Source: Thiomicrorhabdus sp963677355
GTDB lineage: Bacteria > Pseudomonadota > Gammaproteobacteria > Thiomicrospirales > Thiomicrospiraceae
Reading direction: 5' to 3'
Length of the DNA: 64,000 bases
NCBI GenBank assembly: GCA_963677355.2
Contig: CAXXXQ010000002.1
Coordinates: 496,001-560,000, forward strand
The notes beneath the pieces were generated by a model that made no database searches, had not been told where the DNA came from, and saw nothing but the letters and a program-made list of their open reading frames with translations. Shown here one piece after another: positions 43,489 to 52,242 of the stretch. The first letter of the stretch is position 1; each line of letters begins with the position of its first letter. The position numbers were made by a program, and so were the translations under genes.

Positions 43489-44247
43489 ATGAAAGAGAGT
43501 TCATGGTTGAACCTACCAAGTTTATCCTTGTCGATGAAAGCCTTGTTTACCGGTTATATTTTTGTAGTCGGTTTGGGTTTGATGATGGCCGGTGGTCAGA
43601 TTATGTTGACCCACGGTATGGCCGATGGAGAGTTTGGTTTGTCAGTGGATGATATTGTTTACAGTTACTACGGTAACCGTGAAGGTTCTAAGTTAGAAAG
43701 TAAATTAAACGGGTCGATGAAGGATAAAGCTACGCCTGAAGAGAACCTGACGATGATTAAATGGGCGCGAAATGGTGCGCCGGAAGCGGAATGGCAAGCG
43801 ACTATCAAGCCGATTGTCGATGCTAAATGCGCCATGTGTCATGCTCACATGCCGGCGTTGCCTAATGTAGCCAAATACGAAGATATGAAAGAGATCGCCG
43901 CAGTTGATCATGGTGCGGAAATTGGTTCTTTGACTCGTGTCTCGCATATTCATCTGTTCGGTATTTCATTTATCTTTTTCTTTGTCGGTTTGATCTTCTC
44001 GATGGCGGTAGGGTTTAGACCCATTGTTAAAGCGATTATCATCTTTATTCCGTTTGCGTTTCTGATTGTCGATATTGCGGCTTGGTGGTTGACCAAAATG
44101 AATCCGGCGTTTGCTTATTTCGTCATTATCGGTGGTTTTGGGTACAGTGTGGCGGCCGGGATTATGCTATTCACCTCTCTCTATCAGATGTGGATTATGC
44201 CGTTACGCGGACAAACTTCAGAAGAAAATACTTGGAAAGCGGAATAG
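43489..44247 (+). CDS. Membrane-bound monohaem cytochrome c, upstream of the molybdoenzyme operon
   Basis: A 252-residue protein. N-terminal TM about 17-37, a periplasmic part (38-140) with one haem c site CAMCH at 114-118 and possible ligand Met (HMPALPN), then three to four membrane helices (about 150-250: HIHLFGISFIFFFVGLIFSM, AIIIFIPFAFLIVDIAAWWL, YFVIIGGFGYSVAAGIMLF). This mix of a periplasmic haem domain and a helical bundle suggests an electron-transfer protein between quinol or periplasmic cytochromes. GGAG five bases before ATG 43489. Followed by its own terminator, then the molybdoenzyme; linked function is inferred. Confidence 0.75.
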   Translation: MKESSWLNLPSLSLSMKALFTGYIFVVGLGLMMAGGQIMLTHGMADGEFGLSVDDIVYSYYGNREGSKLESKLNGSMKDKATPEENLTMIKWARNGAPEAEWQATIKPIVDAKCAMCHAHMPALPNVAKYEDMKEIAAVDHGAEIGSLTRVSHIHLFGISFIFFFVGLIFSMAVGFRPIVKAIIIFIPFAFLIVDIAAWWLTKMNPAFAYFVIIGGFGYSVAAGIMLFTSLYQMWIMPLRGQTSEENTWKAE

Positions 44248-44326
44248 CTACGTTATTTGCGACTTGTTTTGACTTAACTCAGATCAAGTTAAGTGTAGAA
44301 AAATAAGTAGTTAATCTCATGAAATA

Positions 44327-44354
44327 GGCTCGATTTTTATATCGGGCCTTTTTT
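44327..44354 (+). terminator. Rho-independent terminator after the cytochrome c gene
   Basis: GGCTCGAT / ATCGGGCC stem (one G-U pair) with a 6-nt loop and six Ts. The 312-bp gap to the next gene (44248-44559) otherwise looks like leader and promoter with AT-rich runs. Confidence 0.8.
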
Positions 44355-44559
44355 ATGGTCTGCAATAAAATAGATTGAGAATTTGCGGACGCCTTGATTA
44401 ACCGGGTTTATCAGGTAAATTCCCACTCTTTTACTAGGTTTATTTATTCATAATTTTTATTTTCCCTTATTAATATAAGTGATTTTTTTCTTTATAAGCG
44501 CCTGCTTATACTGCGAAAGTGAAAAATGCATATTAATAGTCAAAAACAGGGAAACGTTT

Positions 44560-47364
44560 ATGGCCTGGTCATTTCCAAAACTTACACGAAGAACTTTTCT
44601 TCAGGGAGCTGCAGCAACAACGGCGTTGGGTGCATTGTCCACCTCTAAGCTCGCTTCAGCTAATTTGCCATCATGGGACGATTTAATGTTTGCCGACAGC
44701 AAACGTACAGAGATGAAAGAGAAGTTGGACTATACCATCTGTAACTTTTGTTCTTCGCTTTGTAATATTGAAATCCGTACCTTAACGGACGGTGAGAACA
44801 GCCGAATTGTTAAGTTGGAAGGGAATCCGCATTCCACTTTGAATCGTGGACGTGCCTGTGCCCGTGGCCAGTCCGGTCTATTCCAGACTTATGATTCCGA
44901 TCGCCTGAAGACTCCGATGATTCGTGTAGAAGGCTCGAAGCGTGGAGAAATGGCTTTCCGTAAAGCGACCTGGGAAGAGGCTTACGACTATATCGCCAAG
45001 AAAAGTGAAGGTGTCAAACCGTGGGAATGGACCACGGTGGGTGGTTGGACTAACTGTGTGTTCTATATGAACTGGGCCGTTGCTTTCTCTATGGCAAACC
45101 AAATTCCAAACATTGTTGCATCTCCAATGCAGCACTGTGTTACCACCGGTCACTTGGGAACCGATGCGGTCACCGGTAATTTCAATATCCATGATGAAAT
45201 CCTGCCAGATTTCGATAACGCACGTTACATCATGTATATCGCTAACAACGGTTCAATGGGTGCGGTTTCTACTGCACGTGTGGTGCGTGCCGCAGAGGGT
45301 ATCCAGCGCGGTGCCAAAGTAGTGGTATTAGACCCGCGTTTATCTGAAACCGCTGCCAAAGCCGATGAATGGGTACGTATTCGTCCGGGTACGGATTTAG
45401 ACCTGACCATGGCGATGATGAACGAAATCATGGCTAAAGACTACTACGATAAAGAGTTCTGTACTAAACATACCAATTTACCGTTCCTGATTGAAAAAGA
45501 TGCCGAAAATGAGTGGCAGATTTTGCGTGACCAAGCCGGTAACTTCTTTGTTTATGATGAAGTTTCTCAAGCCGTACAGAAAGTGAAAGCGCATGATAAT
45601 GCAAATGATCACAGCCTTGACGGTAAACGCATTATTCCGAGTTTAAGATTGCCTGAAGGTTTTAATCTTGATGGCAAACCGGTGCAGACGGTATTTGAAG
45701 CGCAATACGAAGAGATTAAGCATGTTACACCGGAATTCGCTGCGAAGACGACAACGATTCCTGCAGAAGACATCGTTCGTATCGCTTACGAGTATTCGCA
45801 CATCAAACCGGCGATTATCGACCCGGGCTGGATGGGGGCTCGCTACAACAATGTGCAGATGCTACGCCGTTCACAGGCAATGTTGCAAGCATTGATTGGT
45901 GGCATTGACACCAAAGGTGGTTGGATTAATGCGGCTGAAGTGCGTCACAAAGTACACGCTACTCATGAAGCGCATAAAGCCGGTATTCAACAGCAGTATC
46001 CATTGGCGACTACGGGTGGTATGCCGTTCGCCGAGATGGTGGTGGATGTATTCAGTAATCCTAAAAATTTCGCACATGGCAAACCTGCATGGGCTTATGC
46101 GTTTGCAGCGCAACAGAAAGCGCAAGGCAAACCGTGGGTCTCTCTACCGGTTATGGCCGATACAGGTTTATATGAGTCTGTTAGAGGTGAGTTGGATTAC
46201 AACGGTGAAAAGTATCTGACCAAAGCATTCTTTATTAATGGTGCCAACCCGGTTCACCATTATTTCCCGGATTCATACTGGAAAGACATGCTGACACACG
46301 AAAATATGCAGTGTGTAGTTTGTATGGATGTACTGCCGTCCGATACCACTGCTTATGCGGACGTTATTTTGCCTAACTCCACTTATCTGGAACGTGATGA
46401 ACCGGGTATCTATGGTAATGGTGTCAACCAGGATCTCGGTTTGACCACACGCTTTAAAGCCATTGATCCGCTGTACGATACTCGCGAAGTCACCGATGTC
46501 ATGTTTAAGATGACTGAGATTATCTCTGGCGAAGCGGGTGTTGAAGCTTATTTCCAAACCATTGAACACCTATCAGGTCTATCTGCTTCAGCGGCGAAGA
46601 AATATCTTGCCGAAGAGCAGGAAAAAGGCACGGCAGATCCTTATGCGGCGGCTTATCGTCGTGTAAGTATGGATAATGCGGCCAAGCAGGTTGGCGAAAC
46701 CACTGAGAACTTTGAGAAAGTGCTGCGTGAGAAAGGGGTTTACTACATTAAAACCATGGATGAGTTGCTTGAAGAAGCGGCTATGCCTCAAAAAATGCCG
46801 GTTCCGACAAAGTCCGGTCGTATCGAGTTCTATTCAGGTCTGTTTGAGATGATCCGCGGTAATAGCACTACGCGTGCACCAAACTTCGGTGTGCTGGCGA
46901 CACACTTCCCGTCAGGTATTCTAGGGGAAGATAAATTCCAAGACCGTATGTTGAACGATAACGAGTTCTACTTTACTTACGGTAAGTCACCGACGGTTTC
47001 GCACGGTTCAACCAATGCGAACAACCCGGTTTTGTCCGCAATCAATACTTTCAAGGAAGATATCTATACCGGTATTTGGATTAATCCGGCCAGGGCAGAT
47101 AAGTTGGGTGTCAAAACCGGCGATCAAATCAGAATTACCAACCTTGAGGACGAGAGTCTGAATGTGGACGGTAAAGCTTATGTGACCAATCAGGTTCAGC
47201 CGGAATCGGTCTTCATGTACTCATCGTTCGGTACCGAGAATGCCGCATTGAGTCGCGCTGTGAACTTTGGTAGTGCCATCAATAAAGTGATCGGTTACAA
47301 AATCGATCCGGTGGTGGCGGGATTCCGTTCACAAGAGTTCACGATCAAAGTAGAAAAAGTATAA
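44560..47364 (+). CDS. Periplasmic molybdopterin oxidoreductase, catalytic subunit (PsrA/PhsA-like)
   Basis: A 934-residue catalytic subunit with a twin-arginine signal (LTRRTFLQGAAATTALG, R10 and R11), exported folded. The 4Fe-4S site is C61, C64, C68 and C100 (CNFCSSLCNIE and GRACARG). HCVTTGHLG places Cys193 as the likely Mo ligand, as in polysulfide/thiosulfate reductases. C-terminal molybdopterin-binding features are TYGKSPTVSHGSTNAN and IWINPARADKLGVKTGDQIRI. Its length is above PsrA (about 750) and closer to Ttr/Arr-type enzymes, so the substrate (polysulfide, thiosulfate, tetrathionate or other) cannot be settled. AGGGAAA before ATG 44560. First of a three-gene set with Fe-S and NrfD subunits. 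Confidence 0.88.
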   Translation: MAWSFPKLTRRTFLQGAAATTALGALSTSKLASANLPSWDDLMFADSKRTEMKEKLDYTICNFCSSLCNIEIRTLTDGENSRIVKLEGNPHSTLNRGRACARGQSGLFQTYDSDRLKTPMIRVEGSKRGEMAFRKATWEEAYDYIAKKSEGVKPWEWTTVGGWTNCVFYMNWAVAFSMANQIPNIVASPMQHCVTTGHLGTDAVTGNFNIHDEILPDFDNARYIMYIANNGSMGAVSTARVVRAAEGIQRGAKVVVLDPRLSETAAKADEWVRIRPGTDLDLTMAMMNEIMAKDYYDKEFCTKHTNLPFLIEKDAENEWQILRDQAGNFFVYDEVSQAVQKVKAHDNANDHSLDGKRIIPSLRLPEGFNLDGKPVQTVFEAQYEEIKHVTPEFAAKTTTIPAEDIVRIAYEYSHIKPAIIDPGWMGARYNNVQMLRRSQAMLQALIGGIDTKGGWINAAEVRHKVHATHEAHKAGIQQQYPLATTGGMPFAEMVVDVFSNPKNFAHGKPAWAYAFAAQQKAQGKPWVSLPVMADTGLYESVRGELDYNGEKYLTKAFFINGANPVHHYFPDSYWKDMLTHENMQCVVCMDVLPSDTTAYADVILPNSTYLERDEPGIYGNGVNQDLGLTTRFKAIDPLYDTREVTDVMFKMTEIISGEAGVEAYFQTIEHLSGLSASAAKKYLAEEQEKGTADPYAAAYRRVSMDNAAKQVGETTENFEKVLREKGVYYIKTMDELLEEAAMPQKMPVPTKSGRIEFYSGLFEMIRGNSTTRAPNFGVLATHFPSGILGEDKFQDRMLNDNEFYFTYGKSPTVSHGSTNANNPVLSAINTFKEDIYTGIWINPARADKLGVKTGDQIRITNLEDESLNVDGKAYVTNQVQPESVFMYSSFGTENAALSRAVNFGSAINKVIGYKIDPVVAGFRSQEFTIKVEKV

Positions 47365-47376
47365 AGGAGGTCAAGG

Positions 47377-48198
47377 ATGGCACATTATGCAATGTTAATC
47401 GACCTAAATACCTGTACCGGTTGTAATGCCTGTATGGCGGCTTGCGCGGTCGAAAACCAAACTCCGTTCTGGTCTGATAAATGGCGTACTCAGGTACATG
47501 ATATTTCCAAGGGTAAAGGCGACGAAGATGCGATGCGCGTGTTTTTCCCACGCCTCTGTAACCACTGTGACAACCCGCCTTGTGTGACGGTTTGTCCAAC
47601 AGGAGCAACTTATAAGATGGATAACGGTATCGTTGATGTTGATGACGATATCTGTATGGGGTGTCAAGCCTGTACCTTGGCTTGCCCCTACGATGCACGC
47701 TATGCGTTGAATTATGAAGACAATACCGAGAAAAAAGCGGTTTTCGGTGAGGAGACCTTGAAGAAAACCCGTCCCGGTGTTGATAAATGTAACTTCTGCC
47801 GAGATCGAGTCGAAGACGGTCGTCTGCCGGCTTGTGTAGAAACTTGTGTTGGTAATGCTCGTCAGTTTGCCGATTTGGATAATCCGAACGATCCGGTCAC
47901 GCAAGTGATTAATTCCGGCTTGGCTAAACCGCTGATGGAGCATTTGGGGACTAAACCGAATGTCTATTACATCCCGGTTAAGAAACAGACGGTGCATTTT
48001 GAGCAGGCTATGTTCAACGGCCAGAACTCGGAAGCGGGTCTGCATCCAATGGGTGGCGAAAATGGTACAACTTTCGAGCGTAAAGAGGGTGCTGGCGGAC
48101 ACGGTCATGGCGAACATCACGCCGCTTTCGATTCTGAAAGTCCTTTTGCTCAGATGCAGAGTATCCAGGCTAAAGATCTATTAAGAGAGGAGGCGTAA
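47377..48198 (+). CDS. 4Fe-4S electron-transfer subunit (PsrB/PhsB-like)
   Basis: A 273-residue subunit that carries electrons between the catalytic subunit and the membrane anchor. It has four ferredoxin-like clusters: CTGCNACMAACAVEN, CNHCDNPPCVTVCPTGA, CMGCQACTLACPYDARY and CNFCRDRVEDGRLPACVETCVGNA. No signal peptide: it should be exported with the Tat subunit by hitch-hiking. After the conserved domain it has a 40-residue tail with GGHGHGEHH, a His-rich stretch uncommon in PsrB. AAGGAGG seven to eight bases before the ATG; 12 bp after the catalytic gene. Confidence 0.92.
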   Translation: MAHYAMLIDLNTCTGCNACMAACAVENQTPFWSDKWRTQVHDISKGKGDEDAMRVFFPRLCNHCDNPPCVTVCPTGATYKMDNGIVDVDDDICMGCQACTLACPYDARYALNYEDNTEKKAVFGEETLKKTRPGVDKCNFCRDRVEDGRLPACVETCVGNARQFADLDNPNDPVTQVINSGLAKPLMEHLGTKPNVYYIPVKKQTVHFEQAMFNGQNSEAGLHPMGGENGTTFERKEGAGGHGHGEHHAAFDSESPFAQMQSIQAKDLLREEA

Positions 48199-48201
48199 TT
48201 T

Positions 48202-49134
48202 ATGTTCTATTTTGGTCAAGAGCAATGGAACTGGTTGGTTGCCGTCTACCTTTTCTTAGGTGGGATGGGGGCCATGGTGATGGCTATTTCCACCGTGGTT
48301 CACCGTCTACAGGTTTTAGGTCAGGACAATACCAAATTAATGATTTGGGGTAACCTGACCGGTTTTGTCATGTTGGCAGTCGGTTCGGCAATGCTGTTTT
48401 ACCATTTGCTAGATCACTTGGCGGTTTGGCATGTCCTGTTGGGTGTATTCAGAAAGCCGGATGCCTGGATTGCTTGGGGTACTTGGTCAATCATTTTCGG
48501 AATGGTGTGGGGATTAATCTATACTTTGCCGCATATTCCGACCCCAAGTTGGTTGGCCTGGTGCCGTCTGCTTAGATTCTTTAAATGGTTCGGTACTAAA
48601 TTTTCCGCTTGGATGGCGTGGGGAACCGTGTTTATGTCGGTCTTTACCGCCGTCTATACCGGTATGCTGTTGCAGTCTTTCCCGGCGGTGGAGTTATGGC
48701 ACAATCCGGGGATTCCAGTGTTGTTTACCGTGTCGGCGGTATCAACCGCGTTGGCAACCTTGCTGATTCTTCAGTATACGGTCGTGCGCGCCGATGATAT
48801 GGACTTGCGTCATCGTTTTGAATTGATCGATACTTGGTTGATTGCCATTGAAATTGTCGTGGTGATCGGATTCTTCTTCTATCTGTTGAACGGTTCGGAA
48901 AACGGGCAGGTTTCGCACGGACTGTTGTGGGGCGATCCGGTTTGGACATGGGGCTTCTTTGTCGCCGGTCTGATTGTACCGTTTATCATTAACTTGGCGA
49001 TGGTGACCCATAAAATTCCAACCAATGGCTTCATGGTCATGGTATCGGCAGTACTGGTGTTAATCGGGGGGTATATCTTGCGTCATTACATGCTGGTGGC
49101 AGGCGTGTGGGAGTTGCCTTTCCCCGGTAAATAA
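48202..49134 (+). CDS. NrfD/PsrC-type membrane anchor subunit
   Basis: A 310-residue protein with eight to nine helices of the NrfD/PsrC family, which exchanges electrons with the quinone pool. Seen: WNWLVAVYLFLGGMGAMVMAIS at the N-terminus (the G-rich NrfD opening), then paired helices VLLGVFRKPDAWIAWGTWSIIFGMVWGLIY, FSAWMAWGTVFMSVFTAVYTGMLL and ILQYTVVRADDMD. It starts three bases after the Fe-S gene stop. A terminator follows at 49181. Confidence 0.9.
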   Translation: MFYFGQEQWNWLVAVYLFLGGMGAMVMAISTVVHRLQVLGQDNTKLMIWGNLTGFVMLAVGSAMLFYHLLDHLAVWHVLLGVFRKPDAWIAWGTWSIIFGMVWGLIYTLPHIPTPSWLAWCRLLRFFKWFGTKFSAWMAWGTVFMSVFTAVYTGMLLQSFPAVELWHNPGIPVLFTVSAVSTALATLLILQYTVVRADDMDLRHRFELIDTWLIAIEIVVVIGFFFYLLNGSENGQVSHGLLWGDPVWTWGFFVAGLIVPFIINLAMVTHKIPTNGFMVMVSAVLVLIGGYILRHYMLVAGVWELPFPGK

Positions 49135-49180
49135 ATTGCCGCAAACAAATTCAACTTGAATTGAGTTGAATCATGAATAG

Positions 49181-49215
49181 AACACCCGGATTAAGCTAAA
49201 ATCTGGGTGTTTTTA
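49181..49215 (+). terminator. Terminator after the molybdoenzyme structural genes
   Basis: AACACCCGGATT / AATCTGGGTGTT (one wobble) with a 7-nt loop and TTTT tail. It separates the three structural genes from the two chaperone genes, which would need read-through or their own promoter. Confidence 0.8.
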
Positions 49216-49320
49216 TATTAAGCGTCCATCTTATTTGCTGAGTGGTTTTTTCTGGGAACTCTGCTAAAACGGCTAAGCAAATAAGATCACCGCAAACTAA
49301 GGAAAGACTAAGGAAGGTTT

Positions 49321-49836
49321 ATGTCGCAAAAAATACAGGAACTGATCGTCTTGGCTGGATTGATAGGCGAACCTTGTGAAGAGTCGTTGGAAGCGATTCA
49401 AGAGCTGGCACCGCAACTGCAATGGTTGTCACCAGAAGCGGTTGACGAGATTAAAAATTTGCCTTTGGAGCGTTGGCAGATGGAACATACCCGGTTATTT
49501 GTTTCCGGTCATCCGAAAACCGAATGTGCGCCGTTTGAATCTGTGTGGACAGAAGGGCGCATGATCGGTGAAGCAACCCATAAAATCAATGACTTGTATG
49601 CAAAAGTTCAATATAAACCTGATGCGGAATTGCCTGCGGATTTCTTGGGTTCGGAGCTCGAATTCCTAGCCTTTGTTCTGGAAAACTATGCCGAACAGCA
49701 AGCTTTTTTGCTGGAAATTCTCGAACATCTTCATGGATGGATTCCCAAGTTTGCCAAAGCGATTCGTATCCATGCCGAATTGACCTTTTATCGTGATTAT
49801 GCCAAACGTCTTGAAGCCTTGTTTGAGATGAAGTAA
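49321..49836 (+). CDS. TorD/DmsD-family maturation chaperone
   Basis: A 171-residue helical chaperone for a Tat-exported molybdoenzyme. The family motifs are ECAPFESVW (E-x-x-P-x-E type) and ADFLGSELEFLAFVLE. It is expected to bind the RRTFLQG signal of the neighbouring catalytic subunit in the cytoplasm until cofactor insertion is done. It overlaps the HybE-like gene by one base, indicating coupled translation. Confidence 0.9.
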   Translation: MSQKIQELIVLAGLIGEPCEESLEAIQELAPQLQWLSPEAVDEIKNLPLERWQMEHTRLFVSGHPKTECAPFESVWTEGRMIGEATHKINDLYAKVQYKPDAELPADFLGSELEFLAFVLENYAEQQAFLLEILEHLHGWIPKFAKAIRIHAELTFYRDYAKRLEALFEMK

Positions 49837-50483
49837 TGACCGATATCGACAGTCAAGTACAACATGAGTCTGAACAGTCGGGCAAAGCATCTGATTGGCA
49901 ACTGATTGAAGCCGGCACCTTGAAACAGGTGCATGACCAAGTTGTCGAGGTTTTCACAAATACCTATTCTGACGCTTTTGAAGATGAGTGGATGGGAGTT
50001 AACCATGATCTTCAAGTCGAGTTGCGCGGTCTTAAATTTGTTGATGGTTGGGTCACCGGTTTTCTGCTAACCCCCTGGATGTTGTGTTCGCTCTATATTC
50101 CGGTCATGCAGGCTCCGCCAATCGATGTCGATCCTGAGTGGCGTGCGGAAGCAAAAACCGATGCCGACTATATGGTGATCGGGCCTTTGAAAACCTTTGC
50201 CATTGGCGGCAGTCCGCAAAAAGCCAATCTAAATTACGATTCAAGAATCGGTCACTATCTATTGCAGCCGTTGGTGCAGATTATGGATAAATACTCGGAT
50301 AATAGTGCCGCATTTGCAGCTTGGTCGGAAGTGATCGAGTTTCGTAAAGCCCACTATGAGAAACTGGAGCAACAGGCTAAACAATTGGCAGAGCAAGCTG
50401 AATCTGCACAAACGACGACTGCTGAGCAGACAGAAGATGAGCAGCAATTGGATAGACGCGCATTTCTTTCCAAATGGTTATAA
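49836..50483 (+). CDS. HybE-family hydrogenase-type chaperone with Tat-like C-terminus
   Basis: A 215-residue cytoplasmic protein whose central part (GVNHDLQVELRGLKF, GWVTGFLLTPWMLCSLYIPV, WRAEAKTDADYMVIGPLKTFAIGG, RIGHYLLQPLV) follows the HybE/HupJ family of [NiFe] hydrogenase assembly chaperones. About 50 residues of Glu/Gln/Ala-rich coil follow, and it ends in DRRAFLSKWL, resembling a twin-arginine motif but at the C-terminus. Translation is coupled to the TorD gene. No hydrogenase genes are in this window, so here it may serve the molybdoenzyme, or a hydrogenase elsewhere. Confidence 0.8.
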   Translation: MTDIDSQVQHESEQSGKASDWQLIEAGTLKQVHDQVVEVFTNTYSDAFEDEWMGVNHDLQVELRGLKFVDGWVTGFLLTPWMLCSLYIPVMQAPPIDVDPEWRAEAKTDADYMVIGPLKTFAIGGSPQKANLNYDSRIGHYLLQPLVQIMDKYSDNSAAFAAWSEVIEFRKAHYEKLEQQAKQLAEQAESAQTTTAEQTEDEQQLDRRAFLSKWL

Positions 50484-50505
50484 ATTTTTAATTGATTATT
50501 CATAT

Positions 50506-50535
50506 AAAAAAGGCACTCAACCGAGTGCCTTTTTA
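50506..50535. terminator. Bidirectional terminator between HybE-like gene and mrp
   Basis: AAAAAGGCACTC / GAGTGCCTTTTT with a 4-nt AACC loop; A-tract and T-tract on the two sides allow use from both directions by these convergent genes. Confidence 0.9.
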
Positions 50536-50563
50536 TTTTGTAGGTTACCAACCCTGTACCGGG

Positions 50564-51652
50564 TTAAATATTCCACTGTATAGTCTGTTTACCGGAGGAA
50601 TCGGCTTTGAGCTGCGATTCAGTTTGCGGTACAACCGGTGCTTCGTTGTCTTGAATAAAGAGGGAAGAAGCGGTTTTGCGAGCGATTTCCCTGAATATTG
50701 CACTGATCTTGGCATCCGGTTCGCTGAATACGGTTGGTTTGCCAGCATCGGTTTCTTCCTGGATTCGTCTATCCAAAGGCAAAGAACCTAAAAAATTGAC
50801 CATATATTGCAGAGACATCAGTTGTGCACCATCATGGCCGAAAATATGCTCTTCATGACCGCATTTCGGGCAGATAAACATATTCATGTTTTCAATCACA
50901 CCCAATACCGGTACTTCAACTTGATGGAACATCTTCAAGCCTTTTTTGGCATCCAACAGGGCGATCTCCTGGGGGGTGGAGACCACTACGGCACCGGAGA
51001 CCGGAATCTGTTGGGAGATGGTCAGTTGGACATCTCCGGTGCCCGGAGGCATATCGATTAACAGATAATCCAGTTCCGGCCATTCGGTATTGAAAAGCAG
51101 GGTTTTCAATGCGGAATCCAACTGTGCACCGCGCCAGATAAGCGGGGTATCTTCTCTATTTAAATGGTTGGCAATAGTGGCGATCTCGATGCCATGGGCT
51201 TTGATCGAGCCGATTTTGTCACCGTTAATTTGCGGACGTTCGCTATCGATACCGAACATCTTAGCTTGACTGGGACCGTACAAATCGGCATCCAAAATAC
51301 CTACCTTGGCACCTTCGGCCTGTAGAGCCAAGGCGAGATTGGCGGTCACCGTAGATTTGCCGACACCACCCTTTGCGGAGGAGATGGCAATAATGTTTTT
51401 AATATTGGTTAAGGTCCCGTCCGGAGCACGTCTTTGAGAGGCTTTGATTTGATAATCGAAGCTTATTTCCAGCGGTTCATTAGCGGCTTCTTCAAGAATA
51501 GTTTTAAGAGTCTCTTCATTGCCTTTCGCAGGATAGGGAAGGGTAATCGTTAGTAAATTATTCTTATGAGACAGAGCTTGTAACTCATCCAGTGATTTAC
51601 CAAGGTAGGGTTCGTGAAGACTGCCCAATTTGGCAAGGGTTTGATTGTCCAT
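50564..51652 (-). CDS. apbC: Mrp/ApbC iron-sulfur cluster carrier ATPase
   Basis: A 362-residue cytoplasmic P-loop protein of the Mrp/NBP35 family: N-terminal DUF59-like domain, deviant Walker A SSAKGGVGKSTVTANLALAL, Walker B DYLLIDMPPGTGDVQLT and the cysteine pair MFICPKCGHEE that binds a bridging 4Fe-4S cluster in ApbC. It delivers Fe-S clusters to apo-proteins. The start is ATG 51652 with AAAGG upstream; an in-frame TTG two codons earlier is less likely. Its location beside a Fe-S-rich enzyme operon is suggestive but may be chance. Confidence 0.93.
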   Translation of the reverse strand: MDNQTLAKLGSLHEPYLGKSLDELQALSHKNNLLTITLPYPAKGNEETLKTILEEAANEPLEISFDYQIKASQRRAPDGTLTNIKNIIAISSAKGGVGKSTVTANLALALQAEGAKVGILDADLYGPSQAKMFGIDSERPQINGDKIGSIKAHGIEIATIANHLNREDTPLIWRGAQLDSALKTLLFNTEWPELDYLLIDMPPGTGDVQLTISQQIPVSGAVVVSTPQEIALLDAKKGLKMFHQVEVPVLGVIENMNMFICPKCGHEEHIFGHDGAQLMSLQYMVNFLGSLPLDRRIQEETDAGKPTVFSEPDAKISAIFREIARKTASSLFIQDNEAPVVPQTESQLKADSSGKQTIQWNI

Positions 51653-51898
51653 AATCAACCTTTTCTATTTTTTTAGTGATATCAGTTATAAGCCTGATTT
51701 TACCGAGCTAATTGATTATTGAAAATAGAAGATGTTAATAGCTTGAAATAAGGAATTTCAGAGCAGGATTAAGTTCCTATTATCTAAATAGTTTAGAAAG
51801 TAGCATAAATACTTAATATAAAAATAGCTGATGCTTGCATTAAATATACCTGAGTGATAATATCGATTGTGAATTCACTCTCCTAAAGGAATTTAAAA

Positions 51899-52111
51899 AT
51901 GAAGAAAATGAGTATGTTAGCGTTATCTACTATGTTGTTTTCCGGTGCGGCTCTTGCCGATACGTGGGCATTTGATAGTAATGAGCAGATTAAATATGAG
52001 GCAGCAAAACCATTTATGATTGAGGTATTGGAAAAGCAGCCGTCATGGACATTTTGTGATGCGGATGCCAAGGTCAAACGTGTCTGTTATGAAAGTTATG
52101 CTTTTGAATAA
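51899..52111 (+). CDS. 70-aa exported protein, unknown function
   Basis: Signal peptide MKKMSMLALSTMLFSGAALA, mature DTWAFDSNEQIKY.... The mature part has two cysteines (FCDADAKVKRVCYES) that could form a disulfide in the periplasm. AAGGA lies seven to ten bases before the ATG. Preceded by 240 bp of AT-rich sequence with no strong promoter match and followed by a strong terminator, so it is a single-gene unit. No family recognised. Confidence 0.75.
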   Translation: MKKMSMLALSTMLFSGAALADTWAFDSNEQIKYEAAKPFMIEVLEKQPSWTFCDADAKVKRVCYESYAFE

Positions 52112-52137
52112 AAAAGAGATTTATGTTCTACGCAAAC

Positions 52138-52180
52138 AAAAAGCCCTGTAAACGATAATCGATTTACAGGGCTTTTTTAT
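52138..52180. terminator. Terminator after the 70-aa exported protein gene
   Basis: A long stem, AAAAGCCCTGTAAA / TTTACAGGGCTTTT, loop CGATAATCGA (itself palindromic), and a T run on plus. It lies close to the 3' end of the convergent slyD gene and may stop both. Confidence 0.88.
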
Positions 52181-52242
52181 TTGATAGCGCTTGATTGAGC
52201 TATTTACGTTTTGGGTATAAAACGTTTTATGGCAAATCCCAA

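Noticed and set aside
47404..48120. 238-codon open frame antisense to the Fe-S subunit
   Set aside because: Its translation is low in protein character and the sense gene has a strong ribosome-binding site and four clear Fe-S motifs. It is a codon-bias shadow.
49321..50483. Hydrogenase operon near the HybE-like gene
   Set aside because: No hydrogenase large or small subunit, hyp genes or L1/L2 CxxC motifs are present within the window.
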